A stretch of 64,000 nt of DNA from Farysia itapuensis (taxonomy: Eukaryota; Basidiomycota; Ustilaginomycetes; Ustilaginales; Ustilaginaceae). Below are positions 8,347 through 16,925 of the stretch, in pieces. Under the pieces are notes generated by a model. The model was not told where the DNA came from. It made no database searches and worked only from the letters and a program-made list of their open reading frames with translations. The stretch lies in assembly GCA_023212645.1 (NCBI GenBank), contig JALBYC010000003.1, positions 248,001 through 312,000 of the forward strand, written 5' to 3'. A program made the translations under genes and the position numbers. Within the stretch, counting starts at the first letter, position 1, and each line of letters starts with the position of its first letter.

Positions 8347-10011
8347 TTAGTCGTCTCGAACCTGTAGACGAATGGAATATGGGTTCTGAACAGGAAGCGT
8401 GAGCGAGTCATCGTAGGTGGGAGCGTTCTTCTTCATGGCTACATCGTCAAAGATGATATCAAAGTTGCCTAGCATCTCGCAGACCATAGCGCATCCTTCA
8501 TACGTGGCGAGTGTCTGACCAAGACAAAGTCGCGGACCGGCATTGAAGGCGTGGAACAGGTACTGGCTGTACGTCTTGTTGCCAATCGTACCGTCTTTTT
8601 TGGTCTCGAGGAAGCGCTCCGGTTTGAAATCTTCGCAATCGGGACCCCAGAGCTCAGGCATGCGGCCCATGGTGTAGTCCTGCCATGTCACTGTTTCTCC
8701 CTTCTTGATGACTAGATCGGGAAGCTTCTTCTCGTTTGGTACAGCGTTGGGTGCTGTCTCGCTACCGTCCAAGGTTTGAGCGTACGGACGGATGACATCG
8801 TCTTTCTGTGCCGTCTTGATGTTCTTGGGAACAGATGGATGCAATCGCAGCGCTTCGTAAAAGCAAGCTTGTACGTATGTCAATGAACCCAAATCATCGT
8901 AATTCATCAGTCGGTGATCCGAGCCGGATCCAAGCTTTTCGTGGATCTCCTTTCGGCACTTTTCCATAGCTGAGGGGTTTTTCTGGAACTCGTAAAAGAG
9001 CCAAGAAAGAGCCTGAGCTGTTGTGTCTCGACCTGCGATGAGGAAATTGAGCACCACTGGCAGTAGCTCGTCGCGGGACAAGTCTTGTTCCATGAACAGA
9101 GCTAACAAGTCCTTGTCACCCTTGCCAGATGCTGCTTGCGCTTGACCTGAGGCTCGGGCGGCGAGACGCAGATCGATAATCTCGTAGCAGAATTCATGTA
9201 AAGCTTTGATGGTCTTCTTCATCTTGCGACCTTGAGACGAGAAATATTCGGTAAAGCGAGCTAGCGGGTCGACGAATCGCTCGTCCATCACTCTCTGAGC
9301 ATAGTCGAAATTAGTTGCAAACTCCACGGTTTCAGCCAGCGCCTCGACATTCTCCGGCAGGCATTTGATATCGGCAGAAAAGGCCATGAGAGAGAATGAG
9401 CTGAGTGTGAAGCGGAAGAACAGGTCCGGAAGATTGACCTCAGTTTGCTTTGCGCTTGCATCTTTGAAGAGTGTGTTGGCAGTGTCCAAGTCTCGTTGAA
9501 TTGTGTTTTGCACATGGGTGCGGAAGTTGCCGACGCTGAAGATATGTGAAGCCATCTTTCGCTGCTTCTTCCAGATCTCGCCGTCAGCCACGAATATTCC
9601 GTGGGGGCTCATGACATCGCCCATGTTGCGTCTGAAGTCCCGTCCCTTGATGTAGTTCTCAAAGTTGGTCTTCTGCACCCAACGAATGTACTCGGGTCTA
9701 TTGATGGATGTCACGCGACCACCGAGGTAAGGAAAGGTTGCTCCCCATGGCATACCTCCTTTACCAATTGTACGTTGTTGGTGAAGAAACTCGTCGAGGA
9801 AGCGTCGCTTTTTGGAAGCGATGTCTAAGAGGAACATCAAATTCCCCACCAAAGGCAGAGCTCCTGGCACCTCTTTGATCCCATGACGGTGAGAGGAGAA
9901 CAGGTATTTGCGGGGAGAGATAGCACACAACAGCACGAGAACGAAGCTGAGGATGAGTATGGCTTCTTTTGGTCCAACCGATGTCGCAAAGTGTGGATAC
10001 AGCGAAGACAT
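8347..10011 (-). CDS. Cytochrome P450, CYP52/CYP63-like (putative alkane or fatty-acid omega-hydroxylase)
   Basis: A 554-residue P450. An N-terminal membrane anchor (about residues 15-33) is followed by a proline-containing hinge. The I-helix motif AGRDTTA starts at residue 326, the ExxR pair is Glu386 and Arg389, and the haem ligand is Cys496 in FNAGPRLCLGQ. The long substrate-recognition region, the YVQACFYEALRLHPSVP block and the overall length fit the fungal CYP52/CYP63 group. Many members hydroxylate the terminal carbon of alkanes and fatty acids at the ER. The exact family number cannot be assigned by eye. The coding sequence is uninterrupted, unlike most basidiomycete P450 genes. Confidence 0.88.
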   Translation of the reverse strand: MSSLYPHFATSVGPKEAILILSFVLVLLCAISPRKYLFSSHRHGIKEVPGALPLVGNLMFLLDIASKKRRFLDEFLHQQRTIGKGGMPWGATFPYLGGRVTSINRPEYIRWVQKTNFENYIKGRDFRRNMGDVMSPHGIFVADGEIWKKQRKMASHIFSVGNFRTHVQNTIQRDLDTANTLFKDASAKQTEVNLPDLFFRFTLSSFSLMAFSADIKCLPENVEALAETVEFATNFDYAQRVMDERFVDPLARFTEYFSSQGRKMKKTIKALHEFCYEIIDLRLAARASGQAQAASGKGDKDLLALFMEQDLSRDELLPVVLNFLIAGRDTTAQALSWLFYEFQKNPSAMEKCRKEIHEKLGSGSDHRLMNYDDLGSLTYVQACFYEALRLHPSVPKNIKTAQKDDVIRPYAQTLDGSETAPNAVPNEKKLPDLVIKKGETVTWQDYTMGRMPELWGPDCEDFKPERFLETKKDGTIGNKTYSQYLFHAFNAGPRLCLGQTLATYEGCAMVCEMLGNFDIIFDDVAMKKNAPTYDDSLTLPVQNPYSIRLQVRDD

Positions 10012-11021
10012 TGTCAGTGGTGGAGATGGTTTCTAGGATGGAGTACAGCGACGCCGGAACGCTCTTCTTATATGAAGAGAGTGTGCCTACAGTGAGTTAC
10101 GTACACCAAACGAGAGTGGCTCCATGACAGATGGGGAAAGTGCCCTCTCGCTTAAGCCGCTCCACCTGGTCACCGCCCTCATCTTTTTTGTTTGACAGCC
10201 AGCTGATACAGACGGACTCGAAAGGTTTAAATTAAGCGCTCGCGTTTTTCTCGGACCGCTGAGTGCTGATCGCGCTAATGCGCTGATCCTTGAAAATCTG
10301 GAAAAGCCCTGCGTCGACTTATTTACCTCGTCAGGCTTTGCCATGCTGCTTCTATCTGTAGCCTCATATGATCTCTAATGTCCAATGCGAGCACAAATCA
10401 CGACAACATTCCTGCTTCACAGCAGTCAGCATGAGTGCTCCAGCGCTCGATGCCTAGAGGATCGGCGGCTCTTGTTCAACAGCGGCTACCGTGGCATTGC
10501 GAGGCCCGTCGAACTAGGAGCCGCATTTCCCTGCATTTTGACCGCGGTTCTCGGCTCGGCTCGAAATGAATCATAATGTTCTTTGCCCCGATCCGAGATT
10601 TCACAATCGGGATCTTCGTTTCCCGATCTAGATCTTCGAGCAGTCGTCAATAGCCATGTCGTTCTCGTGATCTCTGTGAGCGAAGATGGGCATGTACGAA
10701 CACAGGAGCAAGTGCTTCAGCGTAGGTGGAGACTGTGCTCAACAATTGTAATTATCGAGGATGAGTCTTCAATCCCAGCCCGCCATCTTGGCAGTGTGCC
10801 TAATGGACATGGACGAAGCAAGCTGAACACGCATACCGCACGGGATTCGAGGGCCTTTGCGCACATTTACATATCACAGCAAGTTGACGGCTGCTGCACC
10901 TGCAACAGACGTCTAGTAGGGCAAACTTATGGGGAGGCTGAAACTTGTGTCCGCAGTCATCAGCGAGTAATCGTATGAAAAGTTGTGTGAGAATAATGGA
11001 GAGACAGGATAGGTTGAACGG
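10012..11021. other. Intergenic region between the P450 and V-ATPase f genes
   Basis: About 1 kb with no recognisable gene. The left part is the P450 promoter, with a TATAAG element at about 10068-10074 on the minus strand. Open frames inside (10087-10344 minus, 10583-10978 plus) lack a credible start or family resemblance. Confidence 0.5.
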
Positions 11022-11347
11022 TCAGAGCTGTATTCTGCTATACCTTCGATGTACTCCTAACTGACATCCGCAGAAAGCGATGAAGCCAATGTAGACTAGG
11101 GCAGCAATGTAGCAAGTCTGTCCCACTGCTAAGCCGTCTTCGGGATCCTCGGTGCTACCCATCAATGCTGGCCAGTCGTGCTGGAAGCCGTATCCGAAGA
11201 TGGCAAGAATGACCGCGCCAAAGGAAGAGACTACGGTGCAGCAGCTCGCTGAAGCATCACGAAAAGGTCAGCCAATGGTCATCAGTTCAGCAGAATCAAG
11301 GTGTACTTACCGAGGCCGCTGCCAACCACCGGTCTGGCGACAGACAT
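11022..11347 (-). CDS. V-ATPase V0 subunit f (YPR170W-B / RNasek family), two exons
   Basis: Exon 1 (11311-11347) and exon 2 (11022-11248) join to an 87-residue protein with two membrane helices. It begins MSVARPVVGSGLASCCTVV and contains STEDPEDGLAVGQTCYIAA and an FCGCQ segment. This pattern matches yeast YPR170W-B, identified as subunit f of the membrane V0 sector of the vacuolar proton pump and related to animal RNasek. The intron is 62 nt with a GTAAGT donor. The gene is too short and split to appear as an obvious open frame. It is divergent from SNM1 across a gap of 296 bp. Confidence 0.9.
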
Positions 11348-11643
11348 TATGGACTTGTGCTTTGCGCCCTGACGTGATCCGAAGAATTGCAGTCCGTTTG
11401 AGAAGAAGTGCCAGTTGAGGAGAGCTGTGAGTTGAGAGATGCGCGTTGACAACGTATGGGCCCCTGCAGGCTGCATCATTGCATGCAAGAAATCACAATT
11501 TCGGGAATTTGTGTTCAACAAGATGTTAAAGTGCTAAATTCACACCACGCTTTGATCTTTGACGCTTCGCCACCTTTGCTCAGCATCCTCAGTGGTCTAC
11601 TATCCAAGAACTAGCATCGGGCGCCAAACCATGCTCTGTTACC

Positions 11644-14130
11644 ATGGCTCCATCCGCAGTGGAGTCGCCTAGCAATAAAAGAAGAAGGACCGGCTCCAGC
11701 CCGAGCAAGGCTCAACCTTCGCTCCGAACCTTCTTCAACAATGACGTTCCAGTAGGCTCGACCAACACGAAAGGTCATGGAGAGCTCGGCAGTCGCTCAG
11801 AGTCAAGTTTATATGGCCTCAATACCACAAATCCAGAGAACAACAAACCCTCTTCTCCGTCCACGACGAGAACCGTGAAGGGTGACGAGGCGTCCGAGTG
11901 TCCGCTTTGCTCAAAGAGGGTACCATTCAACACGATACAAGCCCATGTCAATTCATGTTTGGATGCCGCAGCTTCTGCTGACAGCGAACTTCCGGCGAAG
12001 GAATTGATACGCAACAATGCCATTAGCATCAAGGTGGCCAATGCCGCATCGCCCTCCGATGTTACCAGCTCATCCGTGTCCGCAGCAGCAAAGTCGGATC
12101 CACCCGCGAAAATGACATCAATCTCGGAGCTGGCTTCGACCATTCAGTCGTCAGTAATGCCGACAAACGAGATGCACATGACCTCAAACACTCAAGACAC
12201 TGTAAAGCCTGCAGCCTCTGCATTCACCGTGCTGATGAAGTCGCACTCTGAGTCAAAGCAATGGGCTACAGCTGATGCCGTTGAGGCTAACAACTATCGT
12301 GGACGAGCTCGCTCTCGGCCCGAAGCGCGAACAGCTCCTTTCTACAAGGCGCTTGAGGGAATGCCTCTCACTGTTGATGCCTTCCGTTTTGGCAAGATCG
12401 AAGGGTGTCGCGGATATTTCCTCACTCACTTCCACAGCGACCACTACGGCGGCATGACTGCCAATTGGAATCATGGCCCCATCTATTGCAGTCTCACCTC
12501 AGCCAATTTATGCAGAACTCATCTCGGTGTTGATCCAAAGTGGCTTCACCCACTACCGATGGAAGAGCCCATCGAATTGCCCCAGAGCGGAGGCGTCACG
12601 GTCACCTGCATCGAGGCCAATCATTGCCCTGGTTCGTGTCTTTTTCTTTTCGAAGGACCGCAAACATGTCAATTGCTCTCGAGAAACCATGCGAGCCCGT
12701 ACATTGGAAAGAGCCGTATCTTTCGGTATCTGCACTGTGGAGACTTTCGAGCAAGCCCAGTACACACCAATCATCCCTCTATTGCAGGGAAGAAGCTGGA
12801 TATAATATATCTGGACACCACTTATTGCAATCCTCGCTATTGCTTCCCAGCACAGGACCAAGTAATCGAAGCCTGTGCTGAGCTCGTTCGACGCATCATG
12901 CCCGAAGATCAACTACAGCTGGCCTGCATCAAGAAGTCAGAAAAACAAGAAGAGGAGGATTGGCGTCACGCGCCGCCCCGACGCACCCGAGGAGCCATCG
13001 ACAGAGATAGCTCCGCCTCCACGGCTTTCAAAGGTTGGTTCACTGGAACAGATAGCTCTACGACAGAAAATGACGACGACCGGGACGACAAGACAAGCGT
13101 CAAGCCCGATTTCGATCGAGAAGATTCTGTGGACCGAGAGATCAAGGACGAAGACGAGAACATGAACTACGACGACGAAGATCTCTTTGAAGGTGCAAAC
13201 ATCGAGGACGTCGATACAGAGGACTCTCCTGTTCCAAGAGTCAAAGCCGAACCAGCCGACGACACAATCAGCGACTATCCAGTGAAAGCAGAGACAAGCG
13301 TAGAAGCTTTGGCCGGCATTCAAATCGATCATTCTATCGTGAAAGAAGAGGAAGAGTCACACGTATTGGAGGTGTCAGCTACGAAGCGAGAATCGCCCGA
13401 AGCAGGAGACAAGAAGCCTTCTACTTCTAACTGGCTTGCAAAGCACAGTGAGAGCTCGCGGGACTCTGGACTCACAGGAAGGCGAAAAGGGCGTCTCCTC
13501 GTCGTCATTGGCACTTACACGATTGGGAAAGAGCGTATTGTGAAAGCCGTTGCACGTGCCATGAACTCCAAAGTCTTCTGCATGGATTCGCGAAAGTACC
13601 GCGTGTATCAGCAGCTAGAGGATCCCGAGCTCCATTCGATGCTGACACGTAGTCCGGGCGCCTCGGTACACGTCACCAACTTGCACGCTATCAACGGCGA
13701 GGGATTACGAGATGTTGTGGCCGCGCTTCGAGCACGCGGTCACGATTTCACACACGCTGTTGCATTTCGCCCCACTGGTTGGACGTACAAGCCTCCTGCA
13801 GGCATGGATACCGTCTCGCCCAGTTTGGATCGCTTGATCCAGTGGAACCAAGGCCGCACTTTTGGTCCCCAGCATCTTTTTCCAACACGTGATAGCACCG
13901 CTGACTATATGATCTACGGTGTTCCTTACTCCGAGCACTCGAGCTTCTTCGAGCTTACAGCATTTGCGCTCTCGATCAACTACAACCGCATTATCGCCAC
14001 AGTCAATGTAGGCAACCCAACCAGTCGAGCCAAGATGGCCAAATGGTTCGAAAAATGGGCGATCGAGAAGCGTCGCCGAGCGAAGCTCGGGCTCCACGAA
14101 CTAGACGCGCGCGCTGTAACATATTGGTAG
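11644..14130 (+). CDS. PSO2: SNM1/PSO2 DNA interstrand-crosslink repair nuclease
   Basis: An 828-residue metallo-beta-lactamase/beta-CASP nuclease (5' exonuclease) that processes interstrand crosslinks in the nucleus. Near the N-terminus, Q24 to F31 (QPSLRTFF) is a canonical PCNA-interacting box. A UBZ4-type zinc finger follows with Cys86, Cys89, His101 and Cys105, which in SNM1A binds ubiquitinated PCNA. The catalytic motif THFHSDH spans residues 261-267. The beta-CASP/DRMBL part starts at GTYTIGKERIV (about residue 621) and includes the C-terminal YSEHSSFFEL block. Between the two catalytic halves sits an acidic, disordered insert (about residues 430-610) with four sumoylation-type motifs. 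The architecture is closer to human SNM1A than to yeast Pso2, from which I do not recall a PCNA box. Confidence 0.93.
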   Translation: MAPSAVESPSNKRRRTGSSPSKAQPSLRTFFNNDVPVGSTNTKGHGELGSRSESSLYGLNTTNPENNKPSSPSTTRTVKGDEASECPLCSKRVPFNTIQAHVNSCLDAAASADSELPAKELIRNNAISIKVANAASPSDVTSSSVSAAAKSDPPAKMTSISELASTIQSSVMPTNEMHMTSNTQDTVKPAASAFTVLMKSHSESKQWATADAVEANNYRGRARSRPEARTAPFYKALEGMPLTVDAFRFGKIEGCRGYFLTHFHSDHYGGMTANWNHGPIYCSLTSANLCRTHLGVDPKWLHPLPMEEPIELPQSGGVTVTCIEANHCPGSCLFLFEGPQTCQLLSRNHASPYIGKSRIFRYLHCGDFRASPVHTNHPSIAGKKLDIIYLDTTYCNPRYCFPAQDQVIEACAELVRRIMPEDQLQLACIKKSEKQEEEDWRHAPPRRTRGAIDRDSSASTAFKGWFTGTDSSTTENDDDRDDKTSVKPDFDREDSVDREIKDEDENMNYDDEDLFEGANIEDVDTEDSPVPRVKAEPADDTISDYPVKAETSVEALAGIQIDHSIVKEEEESHVLEVSATKRESPEAGDKKPSTSNWLAKHSESSRDSGLTGRRKGRLLVVIGTYTIGKERIVKAVARAMNSKVFCMDSRKYRVYQQLEDPELHSMLTRSPGASVHVTNLHAINGEGLRDVVAALRARGHDFTHAVAFRPTGWTYKPPAGMDTVSPSLDRLIQWNQGRTFGPQHLFPTRDSTADYMIYGVPYSEHSSFFELTAFALSINYNRIIATVNVGNPTSRAKMAKWFEKWAIEKRRRAKLGLHELDARAVTYW

Positions 14131-14188
14131 CTTCAACATTCCCGAGGGGTCTCGCTGTATATTACAAACATATCAAACGAACATCAAG

Positions 14189-15958
14189 TCAAAGTGGCTG
14201 AAGGTCGAACTTGACCAGTAGTGTCGAGTGTGTTTCACGACCTTTGAGATCGAGAAGACGGATAAAGCGCCACTCTGGGGAGGCGTAGGATAATCGAACG
14301 GCAGCGACGGCAAAGAGCGGGTTACGCGCGAATTTGTCGTCTGATTTGATTAGAATTCGGAGGAAAGCAAGCTCGTTGTGCTCAAACTCCCACTCAAGGG
14401 TCTCGTTCCAGACAGGATCTGTAGGGACCGGTTGTTCTCCACGGTGAACGATGCCGAGCTTATGCTGTTTGTATGCTTTCGTCTTCCGTTTCGGAGGTTG
14501 GTCGGAAAGATCATCTGGAAGTAAGAGTGTACATGACACATACGGGCGAATCTCGTCTGCGTCCTTGCCTTTTGGCACCGGCAGATCTGTCGCTCCTGCA
14601 ATGTGCAGAACGAGTTTCTTTTTGCCAAGCCTTGTGTTACCATCTCCTCCTGCTCGAAGTCCGGGTGGCTTCAACACATATCCATCCGATCCCGAGAATA
14701 AGGCTTCGTTCAGCTGCACGCTTGCGTCAAACGTTTGCCAGTTCAGCGCGCAGACTTGCGCACCGACTCCCCAAAATGGAACCGGGTTCATGTTCTTCGA
14801 GCTGATTCGGGTTCCTTTAGGGTACACTCGCATCAGATGTCTCGAATTGTGTTCGCTGATTTGCTTGGCATTCGTGGGAAGTAACTCGATCAGACCTGTC
14901 TCAGATATGTTGATAAGGTGATCGTGAGGGCCGTTCGTCAGCGTAGAAGTATACCATGAGTCGTTGAATGGCTTGACAGACTGAGCGTAAACGCCCAGCG
15001 CTGACAATTCGGGGATGATAGCTGCGCTTTTCTTTGCTTCGTTTCTTTTTGCCTTAACTTTTCGTTCTTCCTCATCGTCATCTTCCTCGGGATGCTCGAG
15101 AGGTGGTTGATTTGTCGGGTGGAATTCGACCATGACGGCTATCTTTGCTGCCAGGTGGTCAAGCGCTGTATGCTCGTCAATATGCGTGTCTTGAATATCA
15201 ACAGGCTGTTTAATGAGCAAGTCACCCCAGACCTCCTCCATGATCTCGACGAGACGCTTTTGACCGGGAACTGAGCAGTGGTTTTCCAGAGACAGGAGGA
15301 CAGGAGCTGGCCTGTACGAGCCATCCTTGGAAGCCTCGGCTTCTTCTTTCTCGATTGCTTGCTTCATGGTCTCACACACAGCGCGGAAAGGGATGTGAGA
15401 GGCTAGTGTGTATCCATGAGTAACTTTGGGCTCGGTGGGGTTATCGTCGTTGTCCCAAGCATCGATCTCTACACATCGCGCGCCAGTGAGCAGAACATGC
15501 TCGTAGGCGATCGCGGAGGATGTTCCATACAGCTGATGTGCCAGCAAGTATGTGTTGTGTGAAGAACTAATAAAGTATTCGGACAGTGGTCGCGATCGGT
15601 CCCGTACATAGTTCGGAACGTCAATGTGGGACTTGTCCAGGTACAACCTGAGGGCCTCTGAATGAGGGTGTTCGGTTTCCAGGTCGGCTTCCTCCGCGGT
15701 AATGATGCCTTGCTCGACGAGGAGACTACGCATAGCATGACTTACGCGCAGCTCGCTCTTTGTAATCTTGGTTCGGCGAGCGGCATGACCACCTCCACCG
15801 ATAGAGTCAAACTCAACCTCCTCACCCAAGTTGTCTCCGCCTCCGCTGGGATCATCTCTGGCGGACTTGGAAAAGGGGTTCAGCTTTGCGAACTTCGAGG
15901 TAAGGACGGATGGAGCCACCTCTCCGTCCTTGGTGTTGTTGTCATTGTCTGCTGACAT
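14189..15958 (-). CDS. Phosphoinositide-specific phospholipase C (PLC-delta-like, short form)
   Basis: A 589-residue PI-PLC that cleaves PIP2 into IP3 and diacylglycerol. The X domain shows SSHNTYL and the CVEIDAWDND plus VTHGYTLAS blocks with the catalytic histidines. An acidic linker (EEDDDEEERKVKAKR) leads to the Y domain (SETGLIELL, SRHLMRVYPKGTRISSKN, NPVPFWGVGAQ). A C2 domain of about 130 residues closes the protein. Only about 110 residues precede the X domain, so the PH domain and a full EF-hand set usual in PLC-delta are absent or vestigial. Expression may depend on calcium through C2 alone; this is inference. It converges on SNM1 with 58 bp between stops. Confidence 0.93.
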   Translation of the reverse strand: MSADNDNNTKDGEVAPSVLTSKFAKLNPFSKSARDDPSGGGDNLGEEVEFDSIGGGGHAARRTKITKSELRVSHAMRSLLVEQGIITAEEADLETEHPHSEALRLYLDKSHIDVPNYVRDRSRPLSEYFISSSHNTYLLAHQLYGTSSAIAYEHVLLTGARCVEIDAWDNDDNPTEPKVTHGYTLASHIPFRAVCETMKQAIEKEEAEASKDGSYRPAPVLLSLENHCSVPGQKRLVEIMEEVWGDLLIKQPVDIQDTHIDEHTALDHLAAKIAVMVEFHPTNQPPLEHPEEDDDEEERKVKAKRNEAKKSAAIIPELSALGVYAQSVKPFNDSWYTSTLTNGPHDHLINISETGLIELLPTNAKQISEHNSRHLMRVYPKGTRISSKNMNPVPFWGVGAQVCALNWQTFDASVQLNEALFSGSDGYVLKPPGLRAGGDGNTRLGKKKLVLHIAGATDLPVPKGKDADEIRPYVSCTLLLPDDLSDQPPKRKTKAYKQHKLGIVHRGEQPVPTDPVWNETLEWEFEHNELAFLRILIKSDDKFARNPLFAVAAVRLSYASPEWRFIRLLDLKGRETHSTLLVKFDLQPL

Positions 15959-16147
15959 GGTGATGTGATGGTAAGCAGCACATGTGTCAAGTACGGCGGC
16001 ATGTGATTCATGGTCCCTGCAGCGAATTTCGGGGATTTAACAAACCGCGCTTGGACCAACCTGTCGCGCTGTCGCGTGTCGCCTGTCGCCGAATAAAGTT
16101 TTGGTCGGTGTGCAGGTCGTCCTCGTCCGGCCATCATCACGCACAAG

Positions 16148-16816
16148 ATGTCAGAGCAGAAGCAGCCTCTGATTGGCAGTGGAGGCTATAGACCATCGCT
16201 GGACGACGAAGTAGACCCCCGCTATGCTACCGAATCGTATCAGCACCAGGTGCCCACCTCCAATGCCGTTCAATCAGGCCAGCCTAACGTTGTGTTCGAC
16301 GCAGCAGCGTCGCTCGAATCTCAATCTCATTCTATACCAAGGCAGAACATGATGCAGCAACCAGCGTGGCAGCAACAGCCAGGTGGTTCAGCAGGGATAC
16401 CCCTGACGCAGTCGTACGGCACATCTCGTTCGTGGAGTCTCAGTAGTATCTGTGCGATTGCATGGGCCCTGCCGCCTTTCAGCTCCGTCTTTGTGCTGGT
16501 GTGGGAGACCGAGAACGATCTTGCTCGCTTCCACGCCTATCAATCTGGAATCTGTGGTGTAGCTCTGATCATCCTTACATGGTTTTTGCGGTCACTGCTT
16601 GGGCTCAAGACAATAGGATTGCTTGTCGGCATGGGCGCATATGGTTGGTTCTGGGTCAATGGGTACGTTGCATTTCATCACTGTCGCCTGCGCAGATCAC
16701 TCACTGACTTTTCGGCTTGCAGATCTACCGCACACAAGTCTGCTCCATCGTTAGCGCGTAATCCCTATCTGCCGCACGTTGGCGATATCGCATCAAGATG
16801 GGTTGGAGAAGAATGA
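16148..16816 (+). CDS. Small membrane protein of the Tic20/DUF4870-like type, two exons
   Basis: Exons 16148-16662 and 16723-16816 give 202 residues. A polar, Gln-rich N-terminal half (about 95 residues) is followed by three or four hydrophobic segments with the motif ENDLARFHAYQSGICG between the first two, typical of Tic20/DUF4870-like small membrane proteins of fungi. The C-terminus reads NPYLPHVGDIASRWVGEE. The intron is 60 nt, a multiple of three, and has no stop in frame, so an unspliced message would encode 222 residues; an internal AG at 16694-16695 would also keep the frame. The function is not known. Confidence 0.7.
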   Translation: MSEQKQPLIGSGGYRPSLDDEVDPRYATESYQHQVPTSNAVQSGQPNVVFDAAASLESQSHSIPRQNMMQQPAWQQQPGGSAGIPLTQSYGTSRSWSLSSICAIAWALPPFSSVFVLVWETENDLARFHAYQSGICGVALIILTWFLRSLLGLKTIGLLVGMGAYGWFWVNGYVAFHHCRLRRSLTDFSACRSTAHKSAPSLARNPYLPHVGDIASRWVGEE

Positions 16817-16925
16817 CAAACAACTTAGATACCTCATATGGTTTCCTGATTAGCATGGGGTTCTATTGCGATGACTTTCTATGGTGGTCACACTCTGTTG
16901 TGATGACAATCTATGTGTGAAGTTG

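Noticed and set aside
10087..10344. Possible 85-codon gene upstream of the P450
   Set aside because: Basic, Ser/Arg-rich composition with no motif, overlapping the P450 promoter.
10583..10978. Possible gene in the P450/V-ATPase gap
   Set aside because: The frame starts with TTG, not ATG, and shows no family resemblance or splice partner.
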